Origin: Sporomusa silvacetica DSM 10669
Lineage (GTDB): Bacteria > Bacillota > Negativicutes > Sporomusales > Sporomusaceae
Length of the DNA stretch: 64,000 nt
NCBI RefSeq assembly: GCF_002257705.1
Contig: NZ_LSLK01000152.1
Span: forward strand, 124,001-188,000
Direction: 5' to 3'
Shown here: piece after piece, positions 53,877 to 61,353 of the stretch
Numbering within the stretch: position 1 is the stretch's first letter
Layout of the letters: each line of letters begins with the position of its first letter
Notes under the pieces: generated by a model
What the model was told of the DNA's origin: nothing
Database searches by the model: none
What the model saw: the letters and a program-made list of their open reading frames with translations, nothing else
Program-made: the position numbers and the translations under genes

Positions 53877-55037
53877 TCAGCCAGGCACTAGCTCCTGTAA
53901 AAAATCGATTTGTCCGTCGACCATGACAATCTCCGGGTGAGCAGAAACAATCAATGGGTCTTCACTCCATACGACCAAATCGGCATCCATTCCTGGTGCC
54001 AGGCTACCAATACGGTTATCAATGCCTAAAATTTTGGCGGCATCGCAGGTGATCATTTTTAATGCCTGATGAGCCGGTAGGCCGTACCGTGTGGCCAATC
54101 CGGCATATAGTGACAGAAAGCAGCTGGGGGTTACCGGATGATCGCTCATCATGGCAAATGACACACCATGCCGGTATAACAGTACTGGTGATTCCATGGT
54201 CTTATCTTTTAACTCCACTTTTGACCTGGTGGATAATGTTGGCCCTAAGATTACAGGAATTTTTTCGACTGACAGCAGTTCTGTGATAAGATAAGCTTCC
54301 GTACCATGCTCGATAATGATATCAACATCAAATTCCTGGGCGATCCGTATTGCAGTAATAATGTCATCGGCCCGATGAGCATGTGCCCGGAGCGGCATCT
54401 CCTTGCGCAGCACTTTGGCAATTGCTTCCATTCCCATATCATATTTGAAATCTTTTTCTCTCTGACTCGCCATGTATTGACGGGCCTTCCAAAAAGCTTC
54501 CCTGATTAGAGCGGCGTTTGCCATGCGAGAGACCGGCATTCTTTTCTGATCTGCCCCGTAAACACGCTTGGGATTTTCCCCAAAGGCAATTTTTAACCCT
54601 GCATACCGCTTCAGCAGCATCTGCTCTACGGTGGGTTTGGGCGCCGTTTTAAGAAGAACGCATTGTCCACCAATAGGATTGGCACTGCCAGGAGCCACCA
54701 TAACGGTCGTTATGCCCCCTTGGTAAGCTTCCAGGAGACCGAGATCTGCGGGGTTAATTGCGTCAAGAGCATGCATGCCGGGGGTAACCGGTTCGCTGCG
54801 TTCATTGACATCAGAACCGGCCCAGCCCATACCTTCGCTTTCGATGCCTAAATGGGTATGAGCGTCAATGAGTCCCGGGGTTATGATTTTGCCAGTTACA
54901 TCAATGATCCGGTATCCGGGCGGGATGTCAATATTTTTGCCAACCGCCCATATTTTACTATTACGAACCAGCACTGTGCCGTGATCCAGACTTTTACTGC
55001 ACATTGTCAGAATTTTACCGCCTGTTAATGCAATCAT
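53877..55037 (-). CDS. Amidohydrolase family protein (imidazolonepropionase-like)
   Basis: A 386-residue metal-dependent hydrolase. It has the composite beta domain start (LTGGKILTMCSKSLDHGTVL), the metal motif GLIDAHTHLG, later ligands in LRAHAHRADD and IIEHGTEAYL, and the catalytic aspartate in AMMSDHPVTP. The end (GIDNRIGSLAPGMDADLVVW) is typical. Substrate cannot be told: relatives act on imidazolonepropionate, dipeptides or cyclic amides. The frame extends upstream through the GGGAGGG site, so the ATG at 55037 is used. Confidence 0.87.
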   Translation of the reverse strand: MIALTGGKILTMCSKSLDHGTVLVRNSKIWAVGKNIDIPPGYRIIDVTGKIITPGLIDAHTHLGIESEGMGWAGSDVNERSEPVTPGMHALDAINPADLGLLEAYQGGITTVMVAPGSANPIGGQCVLLKTAPKPTVEQMLLKRYAGLKIAFGENPKRVYGADQKRMPVSRMANAALIREAFWKARQYMASQREKDFKYDMGMEAIAKVLRKEMPLRAHAHRADDIITAIRIAQEFDVDIIIEHGTEAYLITELLSVEKIPVILGPTLSTRSKVELKDKTMESPVLLYRHGVSFAMMSDHPVTPSCFLSLYAGLATRYGLPAHQALKMITCDAAKILGIDNRIGSLAPGMDADLVVWSEDPLIVSAHPEIVMVDGQIDFLQELVPG

Positions 55038-55309
55038 GTTAATCCCTCCCTTAATAAACAATCACAAACAACTTAAATCCCTGTTTAGGATCTCCACAAT
55101 GCTGAAACTTTTCAACCTTTTTCCGTACAACAGGTCGAATTATTCTTCCATACTTTTCGATGAATCGATTCCTTTTTATTTGCGTACTTGTACTCCATTT
55201 TACCACAACCAACTTTTCGCCCCAAACGGATCTGCGTCGAGCTAGGAGTCTCCTGCCGGTCATTTTCATAATGGCTTATATTCGCAATACCGTGAGCTTT
55301 CACTAATAT
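55038..55309 (-). other. Intergenic region with a possible HTH fragment
   Basis: Minus-strand frame near 55230-55292 codes GIANISHYENDRQETPSS, similar to the recognition helix and following loop of XRE-type regulators (xxISxYExGxxxPS). The frame then degenerates. No complete gene is supported, and no ribosome site fits. It may be a relic of a regulator or chance similarity. Confidence 0.3.
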
Positions 55310-56344
55310 TTATAACGCCTCAATATCCTTTATCAACATTTCAACATTTTCTTTTTTCGTAGCCCAACTAGTACAAAATCTCACAGCGCTATGTGTATCG
55401 CCGACTTTTTCCCAGAAAGAATAAGAATACTTTTCGCTCAATTTTATTAATACATCATTTGGTAAAATTGGAAACTGCTGATTTGTTGTAGAATCATATC
55501 GGAAAGAAAATCCTTTTTCGGCAAATACCTCTCGAATCATCATCGCCATGTCTACGGCGTGCTTAGAAATTTTATAGTATAAACCATCTTCAAATAAAGT
55601 TTCAAACTGAATTCCCAATAATCGCCCCTTCGCCAACATTCCTCCGTTTTGCTTAATAAAATACCGAAAATCTTTTTTTAGAGCATCATTTATAATTACT
55701 ACTGCTTCTCCAAATAAAGCTCCAATTTTCGTTCCCCCAATATAAAACACATCACATAGCCTTGCAATATCTGCTAAAGATAACTCACTGTCTTTGGCAG
55801 CCAGACCATATCCTAATCTAGCACCATCTATAACCAGCGGCAAACCACATTCTCGGCAGACTTTACTTAATGCTTCCAATTCCAATTTACTATAAGTGGT
55901 TCCATTCTCGGTAGGGTGAGAAATGTAAACCAATCCAGGCTGTACCATATGTTCATGATTGACATCATTCCAATGAGCATCATAAAATTCTTTCACTTGT
56001 TCAGCCAGAATTTTTCCATCATCACTCGGCAAAGTAAGTACTTTATGGCCAGTAGCTTCAATCGCTCCAGTTTCATGTACTGCGATATGTCCCGTAACTG
56101 CAGCAACCGCCCCTTGATGCGGACGCAATATTGAAGCAATAATTGTAGTATTTGTTTGTGTTCCTCCCACTAAAAAGTGTATATCTGCATTCTCTGCATG
56201 GCACGCTTTTCTAATATAAGCTCTGGCCTTTTCACAGTGTTCATCCATACTATAACCGGGTGTCTGCTCTTCATTGGTTTTCAATAATTGTTGCATAATT
56301 CGCTCATGAGCACCTTCTGTATAATCACATTCAAATCGTATCAT
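55310..56344 (-). CDS. Threonine aldolase / beta-eliminating lyase family protein
   Basis: A 344-residue PLP enzyme of fold type I. The PLP lysine lies in FYIGGTKIGALFGEA; other family parts are FLVGGTQTNTTIIASIL, HIAVHETGAIEATGHKV and LPLVIDGARLGYGL. Relatives are low-specificity L-threonine aldolases, cleaving threonine to glycine and acetaldehyde; other beta-lyase activities are possible. It lies 23 bases downstream of the marR-type gene and is probably in its regulon. Confidence 0.87.
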   Translation of the reverse strand: MIRFECDYTEGAHERIMQQLLKTNEEQTPGYSMDEHCEKARAYIRKACHAENADIHFLVGGTQTNTTIIASILRPHQGAVAAVTGHIAVHETGAIEATGHKVLTLPSDDGKILAEQVKEFYDAHWNDVNHEHMVQPGLVYISHPTENGTTYSKLELEALSKVCRECGLPLVIDGARLGYGLAAKDSELSLADIARLCDVFYIGGTKIGALFGEAVVIINDALKKDFRYFIKQNGGMLAKGRLLGIQFETLFEDGLYYKISKHAVDMAMMIREVFAEKGFSFRYDSTTNQQFPILPNDVLIKLSEKYSYSFWEKVGDTHSAVRFCTSWATKKENVEMLIKDIEAL

Positions 56345-56367
56345 TCTTATCTTATCTCCTCTTCAAT

Positions 56368-56796
56368 CTAATCTAATTTCTTTTGAATTAACAACATAGA
56401 TTCGTGTATTTCTTTAATTTCTTTTTGTGATAATCCTTGCATGAATCTCACTATTTGTTCATCGGATTTTTCATTCAGTTGCTTATATAGATCAGTCCCT
56501 TTTGAGGTCAAACTAATCAGACTGGTTCTATTATCCAATGTGGAATTTCCCTTTATAAGTAGTCCATCTTTACATAGCTTGGTAATTATTCTACTCATAT
56601 AGCTGCGATCAATTTCTAGAATATCGACCAAATTGTTAGCTATACACTGCTCCATCATGCCGATTTCTATAATTACCCGTGCCTCTGTTAAAGAATATCC
56701 AGTATCCAATACATGCCTGTCTAATACACCAAGTATATTAGTATAAAACCTATTGAATCGCCTTATATCTGCTATGATATTATCATATACATTCAT
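56368..56796 (-). CDS. MarR family transcriptional regulator
   Basis: A 142-residue winged-helix regulator. The HTH spans about 55-80 (ILEIDRSYMSRIITKLCKDG) and the wing carries the conserved DNRTSLISLTSKG. The open frame runs 11 codons upstream but AAAGGGTGG sits just before the ATG at 56796. It lies directly before the threonine-aldolase gene, and two palindromes in its promoter suggest autoregulation. The ligand is unknown. Confidence 0.9.
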   Translation of the reverse strand: MNVYDNIIADIRRFNRFYTNILGVLDRHVLDTGYSLTEARVIIEIGMMEQCIANNLVDILEIDRSYMSRIITKLCKDGLLIKGNSTLDNRTSLISLTSKGTDLYKQLNEKSDEQIVRFMQGLSQKEIKEIHESMLLIQKKLD

Positions 56797-56812
56797 ATAA
56801 CCACCCTTTTTA

Positions 56813-56861
56813 GTGGACTTTATCAACAATCATAGTAACGCGTTTAGTTGACTTTGTCAAC
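56813..56861 (-). promoter_or_regulatory. MarR gene promoter with two operator palindromes
   Basis: A consensus promoter reads on the minus strand: TTGACA (56855-56860), 17-base spacer, TACTAT (56832-56837). The perfect palindrome GTTGAC-AAA-GTCAAC (56847-56861) covers the -35, and a related copy GTTGAT-AAA-GTCCAC (56813-56827) lies just after the -10; centres are 34 bases apart. This is a classic autorepression layout for a MarR dimer. Operators are inferred, promoter match is seen. Confidence 0.75.
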
Positions 56862-56952
56862 AATATGTTTTGATGTCTATCGCTCTAGCACATTGTCCTG
56901 AATGGATAATCATGTTAAAATAGAGAAAAAGCTGTTTGGAGGGTTATACATT

Positions 56953-57390
56953 ATGGGCCACATAATTAAATTTTGTTTAGCCTCACTAGTATGCATCTTC
57001 TTCTCAATAACCGCGTTACCTTCGGTTCAAGCTGCATCTCAGGCTACATTACAAGTAAACGCTGAAATTAGCGACTCTAATTTTTGGGATTGCACTTTTG
57101 TCAAAGAAGCTATCCCTAGCAAGCCGTCAATTGTTAAGATTGAATGGAGTTTGGGAAATAATTATAGTAATCCAAAAGATGCGACCATTATCTCAGCAGG
57201 AAAGACTAAAGGTCAAGTAGCTATCGTATCTGAAAAAGGAGAATTAGTAACCCTTAGTATTCGCATAAAAAACGCTAAGAACGAAACTCTAGGTAAATGG
57301 GATTTGCAAGTTATTAATAAGGGGCAAAGTGAAAGCGTTACGATTTCACTTCCTGAAACAATAGAACCATTGTTTCACAGGAATATTTAA
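56953..57390 (+). CDS. Small secreted protein of unknown function
   Basis: A 145-residue protein with a signal peptide (KFCLASLVCIFFSITALPSV, cleavage probably after VQA) and a beta-rich mature part with no motif I recognise. The ATG at 56953 follows GGAGG by ten bases; the longer frame from 56902 lacks a ribosome site. It diverges from the marR gene and ends at a strong terminator. Confidence 0.75.
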   Translation: MGHIIKFCLASLVCIFFSITALPSVQAASQATLQVNAEISDSNFWDCTFVKEAIPSKPSIVKIEWSLGNNYSNPKDATIISAGKTKGQVAIVSEKGELVTLSIRIKNAKNETLGKWDLQVINKGQSESVTISLPETIEPLFHRNI

Positions 57391-57410
57391 GATTAATCAA
57401 AAATGAATAT

Positions 57411-57480
57411 AGGCGTAATAATAAAAGTAAAAATCCGCCGTTATTCCGATGAATATGGAATGAGGCGGATTTTGCTTTTA
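57411..57480 (+). terminator. Terminator hairpin, copy 1 of a repeated element
   Basis: Nested stems AAATCCGCC/GGCGGATTT (57431-57439 with 57464-57472) and ATTCC/GGAAT (57443-57447 with 57457-57461), then a T-rich tail. It ends the secreted-protein gene. Almost the same sequence, including the leading AGGCGT and A-rich stretch, recurs at 60943-61009, so the hairpin is a repeated element. Confidence 0.8.
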
Positions 57481-57483
57481 TTA

Positions 57484-57587
57484 TTAGACAAATATTGAGT
57501 AGCTTTAATAGCTGCATTCAAAGCCAAGAGATTCGCCTGCCCGGCTATACCGGAAATTATATCAACAATTATCCTTATTTCCTAGGA
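57484..57587 (-). pseudogene. Relic of a methyl-accepting chemotaxis protein
   Basis: In the frame not used by the MFS gene, the minus strand codes EIRIIVDIISGIAGQANLLA then LNAAIKAT, which is the highly conserved hairpin tip of chemoreceptor signalling domains (consensus I-x-x-I-x-DI-x-x-IA-x-Q-T-NLLALNAAIEAA). Only about 35 codons remain. It overlaps the 3' end of the MFS gene by 26 bases and ends close to the repeated terminator hairpin. Confidence 0.75.
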
Positions 57588-58809
57588 ATTTTATTTTTTG
57601 CACCAGACCCAGACAATTCTCGTTTCGATGTGCCGGAGCGATCATCCGATAGAAGAACAGCAGTGCACCTGCCTCACCGAGCAGCATGATGATTGCCATC
57701 GGCATTGCATTGCTGCTCCCGGCGATACCTACGAGCGGAGCCATGATTCCGCCCGAAATCATCGAGAAAAAACCGATGAGTGCTGAAGCACTGCCTGCAT
57801 TCTTGCCATGTGCCCGCATCGCAAGCGAAAAGCTCGTCGCGCCCATAACGGATATCGTTGGAATCGTAAAAAGCAGCGCGATGAGCACGATGCCCAGCGG
57901 AGCCTTGCACCAGAAACAGCCCAGGATAAGAATACTGCCCATAAATGCCTGAACGAGCGACCACCATAGCATCGCTGCGTCCGATACACGTCCCGCCAGG
58001 CGTCCGCCCAACACGCCGCCAAACATGATGGCCACGCCAATCCCGCCGAAAATCCCACTATAGACCTGTGCCGAAACACCATAAATATTCTGAAACACAA
58101 AGGATGACCCCGAAATATAGGCAAAGAACGCTCCAAACGAAAAGCACTGCATGAGGCAATGACCAAGAAAATACCGATCACTCAGCAGTCTGCCAAAACT
58201 CATGAAGCTCGACTTAATGCTGGCGATACGCTTTTCCGCGGGCAGCGTTTCCTTGAAAATAAAAGATGCGACGGTAAGCACCAAGCCGATGCATCCGAGG
58301 AAGGCAAAGATTCCCCGCCATGAGGCCACGAGCAGAATCTGCCCGCCGACGACCGGCGCAAGGATGGGTGCCAGTCCGTTCACGAGCATGAGCATCGAGA
58401 AAAATTTCGTGAGTTCCGGCCCCTCGCAGACATCACGTGCAATCGCACGTGCGATAACAATGCCGACTGCACCGGCAAGCCCTTGAATAAAGCGAAACGC
58501 AAGGAATACCCAAATAGACGTTGCAAATACACAGATGAGCGTCGAAAGCGCAAAAACAAAAAGACCAACATAGAGCGGTCCGCGGCGGCCTTTCATGTCG
58601 CTAATCGGGCCAGCGAAAATCTGCCCGATGGCCATACCCGCCATCGTGGCTGTAAGTGTGAGCTGGACCATCGACGTATCGACGCCAAATTCATCCGTCA
58701 TAATCGGCAGCGCGGGCAAATACATATCCATCGAAAGCGGTGCAAGCGCCGCAAGTAACCCTAAAAAAATCGTGAGCCAGACCTGGCTTTTTTTATTTTG
58801 TACTGTCAT
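57562..58809 (-). CDS. Bcr/CflA-type multidrug efflux MFS transporter
   Basis: A 415-residue transporter with 12 predicted membrane helices. The N-terminus (LAPLSMDMYLPALPIMTDEF) and loop (GPISDMKGRRGPLYVG) are typical of the Bcr/CflA drug-resistance branch. The gene is strongly GC-rich compared with its neighbours (42 of 60 bases are G/C at 57961-58020). The last 20 residues come from AT-rich sequence that includes a chemoreceptor relic, so the native C-terminus may have been replaced. It lies 62 bases downstream of tetR and shares an operator motif with it. Confidence 0.88.
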   Translation of the reverse strand: MTVQNKKSQVWLTIFLGLLAALAPLSMDMYLPALPIMTDEFGVDTSMVQLTLTATMAGMAIGQIFAGPISDMKGRRGPLYVGLFVFALSTLICVFATSIWVFLAFRFIQGLAGAVGIVIARAIARDVCEGPELTKFFSMLMLVNGLAPILAPVVGGQILLVASWRGIFAFLGCIGLVLTVASFIFKETLPAEKRIASIKSSFMSFGRLLSDRYFLGHCLMQCFSFGAFFAYISGSSFVFQNIYGVSAQVYSGIFGGIGVAIMFGGVLGGRLAGRVSDAAMLWWSLVQAFMGSILILGCFWCKAPLGIVLIALLFTIPTISVMGATSFSLAMRAHGKNAGSASALIGFFSMISGGIMAPLVGIAGSSNAMPMAIIMLLGEAGALLFFYRMIAPAHRNENCLGLVQKIKFLGNKDNC

Positions 58810-58833
58810 AAAAATTATCCTCCTAAATCGAAC

Positions 58834-58843
58834 TGTTAGTTAG
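58834..58843. promoter_or_regulatory. Candidate TetR operator half-site upstream of the MFS gene
   Basis: TGTTAGTTAG, between tetR and the MFS gene, is the exact reverse complement of CTAACTAACA at 59485-59494 in the tetR promoter. Two identical 10-mers at the two control regions suggest that the TetR protein binds both. Confidence 0.5.
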
Positions 58844-58871
58844 CGATCAATAACTCAAAATCGTCAAAATA

Positions 58872-59462
58872 TTACGGCTGTATCCCACGCGCAAAGCACT
58901 TTGCGCCAAAAATGATTTCTTCTTTTTTGCTGATAGCGCTGATCGGACCATATACATCCATCATTTTATTACAGAACAAACCGAAGTTAAAACTCATGAA
59001 ATGGATTGCAAGTTTTTCGTTATCCGCCTTGAGAATCTTGCCCTGCGCATACATCTCGTCGAAATACCACACGAGAAACTCCTTGAGCAGGCTCGGATCC
59101 CTTTTTACATCGATATCGAAGGCAAGCAAATTCTTACTCTCCTTGAAGCGGATAAGGATGGCCTTTTCATTGCGTAAATTGAAATGATATTGCATCTCCG
59201 CCAAGAGCAGCAGATCATGCTCCAAATCCCAGATCAACTGCTCACGAAGACCGTTTTCTATAGGATACTCAAAGGAATACTGCTTCATGATCGCTACAAG
59301 AATCGCCTTTTTCGAGCCGAAATGGCGAAATACCGACATCTCGCTCACACCGGCGGAGGCTGCAATATCCTTCGTCGTCGTCTCCTTGAATCCTTTATCC
59401 ACAATAAGCTCCGTCGCCGCCTGTAGGATCTTCTCCCGTGTCGATAAATTTTCTGTCTGCAT
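58872..59462 (-). CDS. TetR family transcriptional regulator
   Basis: A 196-residue regulator with an N-terminal HTH (about 8-55, ELIVDKGFKETTTKDIAASA then GVSEMSVFRHFGSK) and a ligand-binding C-terminal domain. The frame runs 11 codons upstream, but AGGAGGCACAT precedes the ATG at 59462. Base composition resembles the MFS gene next to it, so the pair probably arrived together. It most likely represses itself and the transporter. Confidence 0.9.
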   Translation of the reverse strand: MQTENLSTREKILQAATELIVDKGFKETTTKDIAASAGVSEMSVFRHFGSKKAILVAIMKQYSFEYPIENGLREQLIWDLEHDLLLLAEMQYHFNLRNEKAILIRFKESKNLLAFDIDVKRDPSLLKEFLVWYFDEMYAQGKILKADNEKLAIHFMSFNFGLFCNKMMDVYGPISAISKKEEIIFGAKCFARGIQP

Positions 59463-59483
59463 ATGTGCCTCCTGTTTGTTGGT

Positions 59484-59521
59484 ACTAACTAACATTATAA
59501 TATTTTAGGAAGATTTGTCAA
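59484..59521 (-). promoter_or_regulatory. tetR promoter with overlapping operator
   Basis: On the minus strand TTGACA (59516-59521), 16-base spacer, TATAAT (59494-59499): both hexamers perfect. The repeated motif ACTAACTAAC (59484-59493) adjoins the -10 and would cover the transcription start, so a bound TetR protein would block initiation. Confidence 0.75.
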
Positions 59522-59525
59522 ACGG

Positions 59526-59562
59526 TTAAAAGGCTATTTGTCCATTACAAGACAAATAGCCT
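59526..59562 (-). terminator. Terminator between the FUSC gene and tetR
   Basis: A perfect 12-bp inverted repeat, AGGCTATTTGTC (59531-59542) and GACAAATAGCCT (59551-59562), loop of eight. On the minus strand it is followed by TTTAA. It lies 113 bases after the FUSC stop and just upstream of the tetR promoter. Confidence 0.7.
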
Positions 59563-59674
59563 TTCCTATTTCTGTAACTTCCAAATCCACCATATATGCT
59601 GGAATAATGTACCTGTCCCCTCCCTTGCATTTGAGTCAGGACTTACCCTATCGTGGTAGCCGATGCATTTTGCT

Positions 59675-60757
59675 TTACTCCATCACCTTATTTTCTACGC
59701 TTTCCTGGAGTAATATCTTGGCTTGCCGCGTAGCCCACTTGATTTCATTTGCTGTTACAGCCACTTCAAGTAACCCATGTAAATAATAGCTGCCTGAAAG
59801 TCTGGGTTGCCATTGCTCAATTGCCTTAGTTAGACTTTCCCAATACTCTTCACTGATTTCTTCTGGGATTGCGATACCGCCATCAACAATAACAGACCTA
59901 ATTTTTCCGTTGACACGAATAACTATTGTGCAACCACTTTCTAATATTTGTAAAATGGCTCTAAATTCCTCACTTATAGGTGGAGTACCAGATTCAATTC
60001 TTCGTTCCAATCGTGTAGGCAAAAGATCAAAGATACGGTCACCTTTCTTAGTAATTGATTCGTTGTAATCAATTAGTTTTTTAGCCAATAAAACCCACTC
60101 TCTGGGTTCAGATGATTCAGCGACCACTTGGCGCTCTCTACTAAGCAAATCCAACAGCATTCGTGCTTCCTTATTTAGTTTGTTAACTCGCTTACGTTGT
60201 TCCGTATCTATATGAAGCTCACCGCTGTCAAGGCCAACATAATCCTGTACCGCCCGGCAAAAATAAAGAACTGCCGCCTCGTTGCCTTCTCTCAATTTCT
60301 CTTTAAGTAGTTTGCTATACTTTGGCGGCCATAACAATACGTTGATAAGCATAGCCGAACCAAGACCGACAAAAATTACTCCTGTTCTGGCAAGGGCATG
60401 AAATAAAAACTCTTCTGTGCTAGAACTTAAAACAAAAAGAGCAGCAACTATACCCATGGTTATGCCGCTATGTAGCTTTAACTTTATATATATCGGTATA
60501 AGCAAAACAACTATTAAACCTGCTGATAACGGATTAACACCGAGGAAATAACCAAAAAAGAAACCTGCCGTAACACCCAGTACATGAATCAAAATCTGAT
60601 CCCGTGCTGCCCTTATTGTCAAGAATATTGATGGTTGTAGATTTATTACGGCAGAAACAGCACCAAAGAAAGCTGGTTCCAGACCAAGATACTTGCAGAA
60701 AAACATTGTAATTGCAACAGCTATACCCGTTTTAATAACGCGTGCACCAATTTTCAT
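59675..60757 (-). CDS. FUSC/aromatic acid exporter family membrane protein
   Basis: A 360-residue protein with six membrane segments in the first 150 residues (e.g. FFGAVSAVINLQPSIFLTIR then VLGVTAGFFFGYFLGVNPLS) and a cytoplasmic helical C-terminal half. This is the ArAE_1/DUF939 pattern, related to aromatic-acid exporters; substrate unknown. ATG at 60757 with GTAGGAG upstream. No operon partner is visible. Confidence 0.85.
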   Translation of the reverse strand: MKIGARVIKTGIAVAITMFFCKYLGLEPAFFGAVSAVINLQPSIFLTIRAARDQILIHVLGVTAGFFFGYFLGVNPLSAGLIVVLLIPIYIKLKLHSGITMGIVAALFVLSSSTEEFLFHALARTGVIFVGLGSAMLINVLLWPPKYSKLLKEKLREGNEAAVLYFCRAVQDYVGLDSGELHIDTEQRKRVNKLNKEARMLLDLLSRERQVVAESSEPREWVLLAKKLIDYNESITKKGDRIFDLLPTRLERRIESGTPPISEEFRAILQILESGCTIVIRVNGKIRSVIVDGGIAIPEEISEEYWESLTKAIEQWQPRLSGSYYLHGLLEVAVTANEIKWATRQAKILLQESVENKVME

Positions 60758-61033
60758 TTTTCAACTCCTACTATAATTTCTAATATCTTTTTTATTATCA
60801 AATTAGTTCTCTTTTCTACCACGTAGTGACTTCTTCCTATTGATTCTTCAATTAAGTTTTCGTTTGAATGGTGAAAAATCCTTTATTTAGTAACCCAAAA
60901 TATGTGATAGTAATTGATAATTCAGGCCTGAAAAAACGGCTACAGGCGTCATAAGGAAAAGCAAAAGATCCGCCGTTATTCCGATGATGGAATGAGGCGG
61001 ATTTTCATGTATGGTTGGAGGTTAAAGTAAAAT
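60758..61033. other. Intergenic region containing repeated hairpin, copy 2
   Basis: The main content is the second copy (60943-61009) of the hairpin element seen at 57411-57480: GATCCGCC/GGCGGATT arms with the inner ATTCC/GGAAT stem. On the minus strand it could terminate the small gene at 61034. A 28-codon plus-strand frame at about 60871-60957 has no ribosome site and I do not call it. Confidence 0.6.
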
Positions 61034-61252
61034 TCATGTAAACAGACTTAGTTCTTTTTGCCGTCGTTCAATTTCTTTGTCAAAAATATATTTTACAATT
61101 TTATTGGTCATTTTATCGTCTAGTTCGCAAAACTTGATTGATGCAAAATGTTTCTGGGATGCTGTTTTGGGGTATTTAATACGAACAAATTCCCCTTCAC
61201 TTTCAATGTCGTTTGATACCTTTCTTTTTTTTGACACTTTTTTATAACGCAT
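61034..61252 (-). CDS. Small basic protein, possibly a frameshifted remnant
   Basis: A 72-residue frame from an ATG at 61252 with no ribosome site: basic N-terminus (MRYKKVSKKRKV), then FVRIKYPKTASQKHFASIKF and a helical end. I do not recognise it. The sequence upstream codes VTDYLHEETHIPVYIQDHAL in another frame before a stop, which reads like natural protein and could be its lost N-terminal part after a frameshift. Treat as uncertain. Confidence 0.35.
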   Translation of the reverse strand: MRYKKVSKKRKVSNDIESEGEFVRIKYPKTASQKHFASIKFCELDDKMTNKIVKYIFDKEIERRQKELSLFT

Positions 61253-61353
61253 GATCTTGGATGTAGACAGGAATATGAGTTTCCTCGTGGAGGTAATCCG
61301 TGACCTTGCAAATCCCCCCTTGAGCAACTTGGCATAAAAAGAATATGGTGCAG

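Noticed and set aside
55051..55269. 72-codon minus frame, very Arg/Lys-rich, between the amidohydrolase and threonine aldolase.
   Set aside because: No ribosome site and no known pattern; another frame there resembles an HTH fragment better.
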